From: Kuschelorhynchus macadamiae
Lineage: Eukaryota > Arthropoda > Insecta > Coleoptera > Curculionidae
Direction: 5' to 3'
DNA length: 64,000 bases
Assembly (NCBI GenBank): GCA_030620095.1
Contig: JAUTXW010001345.1
Coordinates: 137,001 to 201,000 of the forward strand
Positions 48,250 to 60,527 of the stretch are shown here, one piece after another. Under the pieces are notes generated by a model. The model did not search any database. It was not told the origin of the DNA and saw only the letters and a list, made by a program, of their open reading frames with translations. Each line of letters opens with the position of its first letter. Position 1 is the first letter of the stretch. The position numbers and the translations under genes were made by a program.

Positions 48250-48765
48250 GAATAACAAAAATGTGTTTTGTCAATGTCGTGAAATGTTTACAAGGAAAAG
48301 CGCATTTACCGATTTTTTTACTTATTTTTAACTTATTTTTATAATATTTTTCCGGTTTACCTTTGTTAACTTTTTTTCATAGTCTAAAAACAAGTAAACA
48401 TTTTATTAGGTCGCCATTTTTTTTGTCATATAGGATTCACACTAGGATTTTATCATCTTCTTTCCTTTTTACTTCCCTTGTAAAAGGGAAGTATTGTAAT
48501 CGTGAAAAAATCACCGTCCGAGATTTTTTCAGATTTCTTGCGTTTCACGGTCACTAGATGACGAAAAACATGTTTTCTCGATTTCGTCGGTCTGTCTGTT
48601 CGCGGCATATCTAAAAAACTACTTACCCGATATTTAAAAATTCAGGATGAAAAAACTACTTAATTAAATGATTTCAAATTGTGTGTCATAACTAATTGTA
48701 GTACCGAGATGATCTAGTAAAACTGTGGTACTAATTCAAGATGGCATATGAATGATAAAAACTAA
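48250..48765 (+). repeat. ATGGCGGC-rich dispersed repeat, copy 4 (fragment)
   Basis: The end-type phrase aagcgcatttaccgat at about 48298 is followed, in the same orientation, by the start-type phrase acttcccttgtaaaagggaag at about 48470, a small hairpin. Then come attgtaatcgtgaaaaaatc, ctagatgacgaaaaacatgtttt, gtctgtctgttcgcggcatatct and caagatggcat at about 48738. End before start suggests head-to-tail copies. Confidence 0.65.
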
Positions 48766-49494
<729 letters not shown>

Positions 49495-49839
49495 AAACTA
49501 TTGTTTGAATAATAAGCTTTATGGGTGTATGTATACGTTTATGTGTATAAGTGTTTAGATGTGGTTATAAGTAGAATTTTATTAAATGGATCGTGTTGCG
49601 ATAATAAGGTATATTTATTACTTTGCACATTATAGAGGCATAAAATTCAGCTTGCCAAAGATATTTATTTAGTTTTAGTTATCGCTGCATTACAGTTTTA
49701 TCTCTGAAAACAGCATTTTATGACTTAACATGTGTGAGGTGATAAAACCACCTTAAAGTGGTAGGTCATAAAATTTTTATGTTTTAAATTAACGTTCATA
49801 TTGTTAATGGTGCAAACTACAGGGATAATTTCCCTTCCT
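49495..49839. other. spacer, nothing recognised
   Basis: No coding or repeat signal. Confidence 0.5.
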
Positions 49840-50092
49840 TAACCTTTGATATAGGAACTGGGCCGGGCATATTTCTAGATCAACCGACGGCTGATGGACA
49901 AAGGCAATTCTTGAACGGAAGCCGCGACATAAAGAATACAAGAAGAGAGGCGTCCTCCAACTAGATGAACCGATGATATCAAAAGGCCGGTATCAGACTG
50001 GATACAGACATTGAATCGGAACGCCTAGCATAGATTACGAGAATTCTATGTTAAGCAGTGGACTCATTTGGGCCGATGATGATTCAATACAA
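49840..50092 (+). pseudogene. RTE-like non-LTR retrotransposon, C-terminal tail and 3' end
   Basis: The frame from 49859 reads WAGHISRSTDG, a TGA, WTKAILERKPRHKEYKKRG and then a decayed R-x-P-x-x-R-W-x-D-D region. This is the standard C-terminal tail of insect RTE-type ORF2 proteins (WAGHxAR, DxRWTKxxLEWRPR, RGRPPTRWxDD, QQW). The end-of-gene phrase aagcagtggactcatttggg at 50053 fits the usual QQWT. It is followed by gatgatgatt, typical of the short tandem tail of these elements. 5' truncated, as usual for reverse-transcribed insertions. Confidence 0.75.
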
Positions 50093-50873
50093 ATATAATA
50101 TGTATGTCATGAAATCTCGAATTGTAACATTATTCAAAAGCACTGAATACCTTACAGTTTTTCGTGCTCTTTAAGACTGGCCTATAATAAATATATCGGT
50201 TCATTTGGAATTTCTAAGAAAACAAGCAAAATGTGTGTTTTCGTCAGAAAGAGCCAACTAGTGATCGACGAAAAACAAAATATACTAAGCTGGATAAGCC
50301 CAATAAATGCTCTTTTCAACGAGACCAAGTTTGTCCAAATCCGTTGACCGAAACAAAGTTACGAACTTTTTTCAAACGGAGTTTCTCCCTCCCCCAACTT
50401 TTTATTTGACGAGCTAAGGAAAAAACCGCCTAATAAAAATTATTGGCAATTTATAAGGGAATATAGGAAACATATTTTAAGTTCTTACTAACTAGGCAAA
50501 TTACTAGTAAACCTGTCTTTTTGATTGGTTATCATAGTTACTCCCTCTAGCGGTCTTCTTATAAACATAGTTTCTTTTCGGCAAACATATTTTACATAAG
50601 GGGAATCCTACTGTTCATTTCTTTTTAAGGAGTCAACCATCTGATGTCCATGCCGTTTTAAGAATTTCATTTCACTACGCAAGCTTCCAAAAATTACCAA
50701 ACACATAATGCACGTCACATTTACTATGAAAACATTTTCCATGATTTTTTATTTACTTGGCTGCAATCGGAATGCTTTTTAATGAACTACAATGGTAAAA
50801 CCCAGTAGACCTAGGTCAATCCTCTTCATTAATCTCACAAAATGCTGAGGGAAATTTTGATTAGTAAAAAATA
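50093..50873. other. spacer, nothing recognised
   Basis: No open frame or repeat that I can support. Confidence 0.5.
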
Positions 50874-51059
50874 TACATGACAAACAAACATTTTTTTTTG
50901 GCTTTTTCGCAACTCAATAAAAATTTCTATCTTTAAATTGATTGAAGCAAATATTTAATAAACCTACATGTTTCAACATGGAAATCAGACTGTCCACGGA
51001 ATGTTTAAATACATAATATAAACAATATTATTTAAGCAAAAATGTGTCATTTAAGTCTT

Positions 51060-51125
51060 TATAGACACGCAGCAGTTTTATAAATCCTTTCATCCTGTCA
51101 GGACTCATAAGTGTATCGATCGTAA
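51060..51125 (-). ncRNA. hammerhead ribozyme-like motif, inactive copy
   Basis: The inverse of 51060-51125 aligns with the plus-strand motif at 51160-51225: CTTATGA, GTCC-TGACA-GGAT, GAAA, then AGGA and TGCT. The essential G of CTGATGA is T here, one stem III pair is lost, and the position after the NUH uracil is G. So it should not cleave. Differences suggest the common ancestor had AGCA/TGCT for stem III and a stronger stem I. Confidence 0.6.
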
Positions 51126-51159
51126 GATAGAAACATTAAATAATAGAAAAAATGTTTCT

Positions 51160-51250
51160 CTCCTACGATCGGCGCACTGATGAGTCCCGACAGGATGAAA
51201 GCATTTGTACAACTGTTATGTGTTTCTATTATGTATCGAAACATTCGGTG
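51160..51250 (+). ncRNA. hammerhead ribozyme-like motif, complete core
   Basis: All parts of a type I hammerhead are present in order. CTGATGA is at 51177-51183. Stem II is GTCC (51184-51187) with GGAT (51193-51196), one G-U pair, around a CGACA loop. GAAA is at 51197-51200. Stem III is AGCA (51200-51203) with TGTT (51214-51217), one G-U pair. The cleavable triplet is TTA at 51216-51218 (NUH rule). Stem I is GCGCA (51172-51176) with TGTGT (51219-51223), two G-U pairs. Farther out, aatgttt (51161-51167) can pair with aaacatt (51239-51245) and cgat (51166-51169 region) with atcg, which would extend stem I. Self-cleavage is predicted after base 51218. Stems are weak, so activity may be low. Confidence 0.65.
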
Positions 51251-51363
51251 GACGGACTAGTCTACTCGTACATGTTGAGATATGTAATTTTACTATATAT
51301 TTGCTTCAATCAGTTTAAAGTTAGATAATAAAGCCCAAAAAATTTTTTGTTTGTCATTCTGTA

Positions 51364-51859
51364 GTAAACCTATATATTTCTTCGTTCATCAAATTTTCGA
51401 TTTTTATTTCTTTCCTTTCCAAATTTTTTTTTAGAAGTATAATTATTTGAAAAAATCAAATCACGTCGACGGATTTTGAAAACTTCCTTTTGAAACAGAA
51501 ACAAAAACAAGTTTATTAATCTTATTACACATCAGTGTTTACATACGCCAATAGTTTGCATACCATGTAAAAAAATATAGTTAATATTAGAACAGTTGAG
51601 TACTAATGACTAATGACAATTGAGTATTGTATAGTTAGTTAAATATCATTATACATAGATGATTACATATGTTAATAGTTTGCGTATAACTGTTAATTAT
51701 AAAGAAATTATTATAGAGCACAGAACAAACAAAATAAAGCTAATTGTTAGGACAGTTGAATACTAATGACAATTGAGTATTTTTATAGAATTAGATCAAT
51801 GAAATTTTTGTTATAAAATTCTTCAAGTGGATAAAAATATTTTTTGATTAGGTAATGGT
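51364..51859 (-). repeat. 3' UTR-like tandem duplication of the adjacent non-LTR element
   Basis: Two diverged copies: 51539-51640 and 51664-51790 share ttacatan, caatagtttgc, agttNatNttag, acagttgaNtactaatga and caattgagtat. They lie just downstream (minus-strand sense) of the RT relic at 51860-53640, so they are probably its 3' UTR. An inverse aataaa at about 51513 could be the poly-A signal. Confidence 0.55.
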
Positions 51860-53640
51860 TCAAGATCATTTTAAAACCTTTAGCAGGAAACAACTTCACA
51901 GTGGTTGGCAGAGCATTGTACAGTTAAGGATCAAACAAAGATAATCCACATCATTTAAGTCAATGTAAATATTCTGCCTATTTCTAGTAAAATGGTTGTG
52001 AACTATTTGATGTGTATTCTAATCATGACACTTTTCTCTCATGTATGTAAGGCAATTTATAATATATATGGTACAATTAGGATTTCTAGTTTTATATACA
52101 TATGACTACAGTCAGCTCTATAACTCAATTCACCAATCACCCGTTCAGCCTTTCTCTGCAGTCCAAACACTAGAATCGTGCCCCATATTAGCATTGCATA
52201 TGAAATCCTAGACTCCATAAAAGAATGGTACACTGACAAAAGACACTACTTCCTTCAGGCTTCGCATAACGTACACCGCTGAAGACAACCTGTCACAAAG
52301 TCCACAAACATGTACTTTCCACGACAATTCAATATTCACACCAAGAAATCTGACATAGTCTGGCACTAGTAATTAAGATAAGTCTCTCAGGGAAAACTAC
52401 ATTATCTAAGTTTACTCTAGTTAATTAGGGTTAAGTCGTTTACTAACAAACCACTCTGTAACCTTCAGCTGCATTTCCCTAATAACACTGATGGTTTCCT
52501 GTTTGGATTTAGATTTCTTTATGGCAGTTGTGTCATCTGCAAAAAGCGTAAGACCAATAGTAGGGTCAAAGCTCCCCAGATCAGTTATGTAGTTCAGGAA
52601 AAGCAATGGTCCAATTACCGATCCCTGCGGCACACCATATGTAACATCGCTCAAGTTTGATATATTGCCATTAAAGTTAACGAGTTGTTTTCTGTTGCTC
52701 ATATATCATTGGATTAACTTTATGCTTTAGGATTAAATTTATAATGAATCAGTTTTTCAGACAGTCTTTGAGGATAAACAAAATCAAAGGCTTTTGAGAG
52801 ATCGCAATATAAAGCTGCAATGTATTTAACCATTTCTATAACCTTCATTAATAATTTTAATTAATTTATTTATTTCAACCGTAGACGAGTACGAGCTACG
52901 GAAACCAAATTGTAAGCTATTGAAGAGTTTGTTTTTTCAATGTATTTTGTATTTTGTATTTTGATTTGATTGATATTGGTATAAAATTATTTAATTGGGT
53001 AGTTGGTCCTTTTTTGTGGATATATATAACTCTAGAGATTTTTCAATACAGTGAGGTATATTCTATCTTTTATGCATACATTTATAAGCTATTTTAGAAG
53101 GGAAATAATCTCATTTGTAATATTTTTTATAATTAATACGTAATCATACCGGCTTGGTTTATTTCTAAGTTCATTTATTGAATCTGTGACCTCTACTTGA
53201 GATGCAAAAGCGAAATCATAGTTTAAACCCTAAAATCGGTCTCTAATGCTCCCACGGAATTCTTGAACAAACTTCTGATACGTTTTCGTAGTTTGGGGCA
53301 ATGCCTCAATAAGTTTGAGAAGCACGCTAATGAAGAAAATATTAAAATCGTTGCAGGTTGCAAGATTGCAGATTTATTTTAAACAATTTTGTATTATGTT
53401 TGATGATATATATATCCATACTGCTTTGGGATTACAATTATGATATTTAAAAATCATTATTATTATTATGAAATCTGTATAACTCCCTATAAAAATTTAA
53501 CGCAATTCTCATATTTTTGTGTTTGTTGTTAAACCAGGGAGTAATAAGAGTGTTTTTACGATGCTTAAAACCTTTTTCTGGAAAAGACAGACTTATACAA
53601 TTTTTTATAAAAGCTCTTTACAAAATCTAAACATTCCTTA
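51860..53640 (-). pseudogene. jockey/CR1-class non-LTR reverse transcriptase relic
   Basis: Minus strand from about 53570: KGFKHRKNTLITPWFNNKHK, the linker before RT (TPWFxxxxK). Around 52880-52920, in broken frame, LQFGFRSSYSSTVEI is the QxGFRxxxST block. Then 52702-52421 reads VTYGVPQGSVIGPLLFL and GLTLFADDTTAI, with the FADD catalytic pair intact. The thumb follows (MQLKVTEWFVSKRLNPN), and 52239-52057 reads SFMESRISYAMLIWG, the conserved C-terminal block. Multiple stops above 52702. The endonuclease is missing or unrecognisable. Confidence 0.85.
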
Positions 53641-55008
53641 ATAAAAATTTGATAACAATTAAACCATGGTATTGTGTGTTTTATATTGTACCTGTTAGAT
53701 TTTTTAACACAGTGGTTGTGCTGTCGAGTTTAGCAACATTTTTCTGGCTGTATGAAATAAAATGTCCTGTCTACAATTTCGCACTTTTATTTTGCGCTTT
53801 AGATCTATCTACATTTTGTGGTGGTAACGGGTTCGAAAAAACTCATGTGAGATTACTTTATAAACTTAATTGAATTGAATAACTTATCTTTATTCTGTAG
53901 TAGAAAGGGGGCTCGTAAGTCCTTTTCGACTTCTTGTAATCTCTTTATCTAAAGAACCATGAAATATTGAATAAAATTTTAAAGATAAATATGTCTTTGC
54001 TTTTTTAATGTATTTTGGTTTTACTTAAACAGAGTACTGCATTTTTCTTGGGATGGTATGAACTTTCATATCTTAAATAGGACATTCTTTATAATATTAA
54101 AGAATTTAATAGTGCGTTTAAAGAAAGACTTAGCGGTATTATAATAGTTTGGTATATGTTACTATAGGACTGTAATGCAACGTTTTGGATTTATTGGAAT
54201 TTTTCTTCACCTTTTTATCTATGCTCAAAATTAACAGAATTAAAGTGATTTTAAATTTTGTTAGAACATAACAAATACAAGTTCATTCTATTTACGATTT
54301 AAACTAAAGTTTTAAAAAGTTACAACATTGCTATGTTTTGCGTATCGTAATCCCTTTTTAGAGACAACCCTCTGTATCAGACTTGTTGACAATCATTTTA
54401 AGCATGTATATTTTTAAACAGAAAATGCTATCGTTTACAATTTAATATGTAAAACTATTAGCAAAGGAAAGTAGAGCATAAGTGTTTAAATACAATATAA
54501 TAAATGTTACTTCTGTATTTGATTTTGATTTAATGTATACTTATTTATACACTTTAATCGATCAATACTCTTCTTAGGAAATTCAGCAATAATCACGCTA
54601 TTAGAATTGAAAAACAATTTATCACGGATATTTTAATTAAGAAAGAAAAGTTCTCCCTACTTCATAGAACTAACAACATTAACAACACATGTTGCTAAAT
54701 TACAATGGAAAGATTTTCTTCGCTCTATTTGCGGTTCTCGATAGTCGCACGTATTCCGTAGCACTAAAAGTATTTAACATGAAAATGTGGAAACGGAAGA
54801 TTGGTTACGGCATTAAATGTGTTGTAATTTTGTCAGAATAATTTATGATTTTAGTAATAGAAAAATATATCTGAACGCCAATTTTTCAAGTATTACATTT
54901 GCAATAATGCAAACATTTAAAACAAATTAATGCTACCCATTGATTTCATTTAGTTTTGTATACACAAAGACATATCAAGTTTGCGATAGCAAAAAATATA
55001 CAGGTAGG
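53641..55008. other. AT-rich spacer, nothing recognised
   Basis: A 74-codon frame at 53649-53873 has no recognisable domain. No other feature can be supported. Confidence 0.5.
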
Positions 55009-55082
55009 GTTCTTCGTAGCTTAGTGGTTAAAGTAGATATCTAAAAATTGCTAGTCCTGGGTTCGAATCCCAGGTAAGTCAA
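55009..55082 (+). repeat. tRNA-like sequence (SINE head or tRNA pseudogene)
   Basis: A perfect-looking A box TAGCTTAGTGG at 55017-55027 and a perfect B box GGTTCGAATCC at 55060-55070, spaced as in a tRNA. The T arm is CTGGG-TTCGAAT-CCCAG. The D arm is GCTT/AAGT. The anticodon stem does not form, and only about 3 of 7 acceptor pairs do (55010-55016 with 55074-55080). There is no CCA. A T8 run soon after (55087 on) could end pol III transcription. Best read as a tRNA-derived SINE or pseudogene with a working internal promoter. Confidence 0.65.
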
Positions 55083-55765
55083 CTTAATTTTTTTTCTTTT
55101 ATTATATTTGTCTAAAATTCCGAAAATATTTATTTAGAAAGTTTGTAGAAACAAAATGAGTGCAATTTTAAAGCTATTAATAATTAATATTTGTTTGATT
55201 CTTGTTGTATGTCAACCATAGATTGGTGACATTTTCAGTTATTTCGGCGAGTGCAGAAAACAATAATATTGTTTCACCATATCATCAGGAAAAAATATGC
55301 ATGTTAATATGGTGTTTTATATGCTTTCGGGTTTTTTAATGGCTCAAAATTCATTTGTTTAGGTTCGGAAGTTTTTTTATAATATTAATATGGTGATTCT
55401 GCAATAGACCCACTAGCTACTTATTTATTTCATTAGGGACCTTTCAATTTCAAGTTTAGGTTTTAATACTTAAAATTTTGTATAAGTAGAATTAAAAAGG
55501 ATAAAATAAAAATTTTTATAAAAAAAGTAGAACTAACTTAAGAAAAGCATTAAAAAGCAAAAAATACTATTTTATTCCACATTGAAAATTTAACTTTATG
55601 AAATCGGTGTCAAAGTAAGAAAGTGTCTATTTAATGTGGTGTATACGTAGAAACTCAATACAAAGTATTCCAAAAGGTCCTATCTATAATTAAGGAGTAT
55701 GTAGATTCGACTAAACTATTACCGTATTTCCCTTAGTCCAAAAGTTAATATTGAGAGAGGTTTAG
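55083..55765. other. spacer, possibly SINE body at left
   Basis: No gene. If 55009-55082 is a SINE head, its body would lie at the start of this stretch, but I see no second copy in the window to define it. Confidence 0.4.
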
Positions 55766-57141
55766 GACGGTTAAATTTAATCTTTAAATTTTTAAAATAA
55801 TATCCTTAGTTTTTAAGGTAACAAAGCGAATTGGTGATAAGGGATTTTTTATAGCGAAGAATAAGCATACGCCTTCAATTTTTGGTAACGTTTTCATTTT
55901 GAAATACTAACAATATTATACTCTATATGGGATGCTTTATACGTAAACCTGGTGAAGTACCTCACCAACGAACTGCTCATAGCGTTGAGATGAAAGAAGA
56001 TATTTTAGATTTGGCTGCTGAAGGTTCAAACATTAGTGTCAGAGAAATATTTCAACGAGTACTGCATTCAAAGTCTTAAATACGCAGAGAATTTCAGGAG
56101 CAACTCTATCCAGACCATGTTCAAAACATACATGCAGTGACATTTGAAAGTATCCTCCACGAGTGGAATATGCCATTTGGTTTTTACAGGAAAATCATAG
56201 ATTTGTTAGAAGAGTTTTGTTTAGGCAGGATTTACTAGGTATGGGGTGTCAAATTCCCATAATATATATACGCATATTTGGGGGGAAGACAATCTTCATG
56301 TCATAATTCAACCGAAATACCAAAATAAGTTTTCGATTCACGTTTGGATGAGAATAGTCGAAATCCATTTGATCGGGCCATTTGTACTTGCAGTTTACTC
56401 AAGACAGTCTAGACGACTTTTGGAAGAAGTACCTTTTGACAACCGATTAAACATATGGTAAGAAAACACTTAAATACCAGCTGTCTAGAACAGTGGATAG
56501 GTAGATGACCACCTCCGACTCCTGATTTATGTCCTTCAGATTTCTTTCAACTACAGAAGAATTACGAGAAAGAATTATTACCCATAGTAGGACAATAAGA
56601 AATAATCATGCTTTGTTATTTTAAGTTCAAGGAGCAAACTTTCTTAAATTAAGAAAGTGGATAGGTGTAAGGGGAGCACACATTTAAAATATCTCAGAAT
56701 AATAGGATTGTTTTATTTCTTGATATTAATTTCTCTTTAATCAGTGAAATTTTTGCGTTGGGTATTATTATGAATTAGCATAATATTTTTGTGACCTTGT
56801 AATTAAAAAAATACGATTTGAATCGGAGCTTGCATAAGGTAATAAAACAGCAAATATCTCGTAAACGATTCTGCACTTTAGATAGATTTATAAAGTATAG
56901 CTTTTTTGGGGAGAAAAAACAATATATCATATTTTTTTAAAGAAAATTCCCAATTTTGTATAAAACAAAGTTAGAACAACTCTGAAAAGTGTCGCTTGTA
57001 GCCAGTTACATCAAGATTAAAGGCGTATTATTATTCTTTGCTATAAAAAATCCCTTATCACCAATTTTTGCTATATCATCTTAAAAAAAACTATAAATAC
57101 TATATAAAATAATCGAAAATTAAATTCTAACTAGACCATCC
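55766..57141 (+). mobile_element. mariner-type element, short and decayed
   Basis: TA flanks at 55764-55765 and 57142-57143. The left tip ggacggttaaatttaa and inverted right tip ggatggtctagttagaattt match loosely. The inner part of the arms, gaattggtgataagggattt onward (55838-55890 and inverse 57015-57066), matches closely over about 50 bp including ttttttatagcgaagaataa. Arms are about 110-130 bp. Total is 1,376 bp, containing one broken transposase. Confidence 0.8.
55928..56690 (+). pseudogene. mariner transposase relic, heavily broken
   Basis: Starts MGCFIRKPGEVPHQRT at 55928. The following frame has VEMKEDILDLAAEGSNISVREIFQRV (helix-turn-helix region), then stops at 56078 and after. The frame 56246-56461 shows HIWGEDNLHVIIQ and FSIHVWMRIVEIHLIGPFVL, i.e. 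the Asn-Pro-His-Val and WxGI-GPxFF region of the family. The second Asp motif is gone. About 56500-56530 preserves WIGR-PPPTPDL-type wording in shifted frame, and about 56630-56690 the final VRGAHI. Many stops and deletions. Confidence 0.7.
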
Positions 57142-58931
57142 TATATATTTCTTAATATAAACCTTTGAACTAAGGCTAATCCACATTTTTATTAATTTTT
57201 ATACATTTAAAAAAAAAAAAAAGTTTAAAAAGTCATCGCTTAAACAGATAATGGAACTCGAAAGTATTGCTAATCCGAATGTCTACGACTTTAGAAAACT
57301 TTAACGAACTTTGTTTATACTTCACTGAAATAAACCTACACATTTGAGCGACGCCACAGTCATGGAATAACTGATCATTTAAACGCTCCTCTTTAATTTT
57401 GCAATGTTGCCGATGATAGTACAGAGGTTTTCTTTTAAAAAATAATATATTCAGAAGATGAGAATTCGGTAGATGTTATCATTAAGTTATGAATGAATAA
57501 GCAACAATGAAGGTAAAAACGTCACTGTGCCGAACATGTGTAATCTTTTTAGCAGGCACTGATATTTTTTTCAATAACACTGATAAAAATACGGAACTGA
57601 ACGAAACTTCACTGATACGTAGAAATCTGCCCTAAATATTTCTACATAGTTTTTACTATACGTAGTTTGGTAATAGCTGAATCGGATAATTTAATAATAT
57701 AAATTAAATATATAAATATAATAAAATATTATTTTTTACTTTTTATTGCTTTTTTTTAGTAGATTCTGTTTTTCTTTTATAAAAAATTGTGTGGAGGATA
57801 TTTTTAGTAGAGAGTAAATCTTATAATCTCTTTTATCACCAGTGGTAGATAATATCATTGGGGTCCTTTGAACATAGTGCTTCTGCACTAAAGCAAAAAC
57901 GTAGCTTCAGTTATGTAGGTGATACCATTGTCATTTGCGTTATTAACATAGAAATGCTCTAATTCCAAACGATAAAGTTCACAGTGAAAAATTGATTAGA
58001 CGTAACAATTTCCTTTTTAGTCGCACTTCTTAGAAAAAAAGATAATGGTTAATATAGGTTTTTAAATGACAGCGAAAACCCAATAAATTTACCAACCTCA
58101 GCTGTCTAAATTAAAGAGTTATTATTGAAGTGCTTTTAGCAGGGGCGTAGCATTTAACAATAATTCCAAGATGTGCATTCTTAGGAGTTACTCTAATAGT
58201 TTTAGCACTTTCATTACAGCTAATTTCTAAGTAATTTAAAATAAATTATATAAATTTAGATTAATAACCTATTAATCAAGATTAGTCTACATTTGACGCT
58301 GAAGTAAATTTGTAATTTAAGGCAGCGTTCGATAGAGTTAACAGCGATTCAGCACGATTTAAGGCAATCCATCATTGCGAAAAAGCCGAGAGTTGATGAT
58401 ATTTTTTATGTCGATATCGAGCACTTTAAGATTTTCACGTCGACTGCCTTTGACCTTAAAGGTGAGCAACATCAAATAAAATTGGAAATAAAATGAAAAG
58501 TTTTTGCGCTCGTGCTTTTCAGATTCGAAGGGCTTATGGAAATGCTCTCTAGACTGCAGCTTTGTGCTTTGCAGGAGAGCTTACGAGAAACGTTTTTTAG
58601 CCATCTGCTTGGTTAGTATATGTTACTAGATTGTGTGGAATAAAATAAGTCTTCTTTGAGATTCCTTATATCCCATTTTTCAAAAAAAAATTATACTGAA
58701 ACCTGCTTTCTACATTAAAATTGTGGAATAGAAGCAGTTTTAAATGTTAGATCTAATTGTTGTTTTTCTTACTAAAATTGCTGCGGAATACAATTTTTAA
58801 AAGTTAGTTTTTATTACTTCATAACTTGTACGTTAGTTAGTTAGTTAGTTAGGATGTATGTTTGCGTCAAATCTTGCAAGTAACTTTTGAAGAAGTTTCT
58901 GTTACCGGAATTGACTGAGATTTGGTATATA
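57142..58931. other. spacer with a short dispersed repeat
   Basis: Mostly AT-rich with an A13-type run at about 57210. 58370-58485 resembles 47825-47960. A (GTTA)5-type run is at about 58830-58852. Nothing coding. Confidence 0.5.
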
Positions 58932-60460
58932 CAAGGTGATGAACTAAAGATGACTCTCGGCCATATCTCAAAAAGTATTAATCCTAAAATCCTGGGGAAA
59001 AATTTTATGAAAAAAAAACATTGGAAATTGTTTTCAACTTTCTAATTCCACCGCTAGAAGGCGCAAGCCAGATGGCGAAGTTAATATTACGGTTTAAATA
59101 AAAAAGAAATGGTGATATTTAGTAAAAATACTTTTATCGTAAATTACTGATCATAACAAAACTTTTTTGTATTAACCGCTTTTTTCTAACCTGTCAAGTA
59201 AGGGATGGGGAAGGTACAAATGTTTGATTAGAAAATAGGTCATAACTTTTTCTTGGATCAACCGATTTCAAAAAACTTGCTCTCAACCTAAAGGGCTTTT
59301 GTAAGGGCTTTTAAAATATTACAATTATCAGTTTGTCTATTGCCAGTTGGTAGATGGCGCTTTATGACCAAGTCTCCGATTCTCATGATGTTCTCGAAAA
59401 TTTTAAATGCGATGGTATTTTGATTTTTAGCCAGGAGAAAAGCGTCAAAAAACGCACAAACTGGTGAAAGCCGCTAGTCGATATCTTTTTTGGTATTTGA
59501 GTTATTTCCAAATAACCTTATTTTCTAACGGAAAATAATTTCATTTCCAATTTATTAAATTTTCCTGAATAGACTTTGGTGAAAGAACACCTTGAAGTGA
59601 ACTAAATAAACTAAATAAACCTTATTTTCTAACCTTACCTAATTTACAATAGAGTTCTAACATGTTCAAAATGCCGATCATCCAGTTTAATGCAAATATT
59701 AAATAACTTTTAAAGCAAGTAGTGCGACTACGTCTTGGTAGCCCGTGACTACGTTGAACAAATGCAATAAGTAACAGCGGCCGTGAAATAGGGTTATTTT
59801 GACCAGTATTTACCTTGTTGGGGTTATAAAAAGTAATTGCGTCTCGGCGAAGTTTAAAGTACCATTGCAATTAGACCTGGACTAACTCCTAAACCTTTTT
59901 AGGGGGGGTAAATAAATATCTAAAATGCTAAGTCTTTTATGATATAAATATAGCTTACGCAATGCCAAACGATTTTCTTTTAAAATAAATTTCGGAATTT
60001 TCACCTAATAAGTCAGATGTTTAAAGTGCTGACCATTTACATATAAGCAAGCACATTTTTTCACATGACAAGAACTAGCTCTTTGAATTTCTGACGGATC
60101 AAGTTGTTCAAAAGCACACCTTACCCGATTTTCTAGATATTCTTTCGAATTTATTGGTGTTTCATAAACCATTTCTTTAATCCTATCCCACAGAAAAAAA
60201 CTAATGGAGTAAGAGCTGGAGATTGCGGTGGCCAACTCCATAATCCTTCACGTCTTTTCCATCTATCTTCAAATACATCATACAATGGGCAGGAGCTCCA
60301 TCCAGTTGATATCAACAATTTCTCAAATGGATAAGCGCTCAATTATCGGTAGAATTTCAATATATTTTGCAGAAGTTAAATTTTCGTCATAAATCTGTAA
60401 TGAAAATTGCCTATCCATCAACAGAAAAAATACATTAAAACTAAATTTTTGTTGGCAGGT
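58932..60460 (-). pseudogene. mariner element relic with broken transposase
   Basis: Left tip after TA at 58930-58931: caaggtgatgaactaaagatg. On the minus strand, 60342-60151 reads LISTGWSSCPLYDVFEDRW and LWSWPPQSPALTPLVFF, and 60241-60005 continues in a shifted frame with FFLWDRIKEMVYETPI and CHVKKCACLYVNGQHFKHL. These are the second-Asp, third-Asp and C-terminal blocks of a mariner transposase. The second Asp has been replaced in ...TGWSSCP (expected DGxPxH), and the expected PDLTPLDFF reads PALTPLVFF, so the third is lost too. The N-terminal half beyond about 60400 is absent and no right tip was found. Borders at the right are approximate. Confidence 0.75.
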
Positions 60461-60527
60461 AATCTTTTTATTTTATAAAATGTGGAATTTCTACTGCTCA
60501 AAAATGATTATTTTGACGGTGAAAGAC

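Larger units (their letters stand above)
50874..51363. mobile_element. 490-bp near-palindrome with two opposed hammerhead motifs
   Basis: The left arm starts tacatgacaaacaaac at 50874; the right arm, inverted, starts tacagaatgacaaacaaa at 51363. Matching inner landmarks are gattgaagcaaatat (50940 against inverse 51290-51312), caacatg, tccacNgaatgttt (50992 against inverse 51240-51253), and cctttcatcctgtcNggactcatNagtg (51087-51113 against inverse 51176-51202). The centre is at about 51140. Similarity of the arms is about 75-80 percent overall, higher near the centre. There is no protein gene. Each arm holds a hammerhead-like core, one on each strand. Confidence 0.8.
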
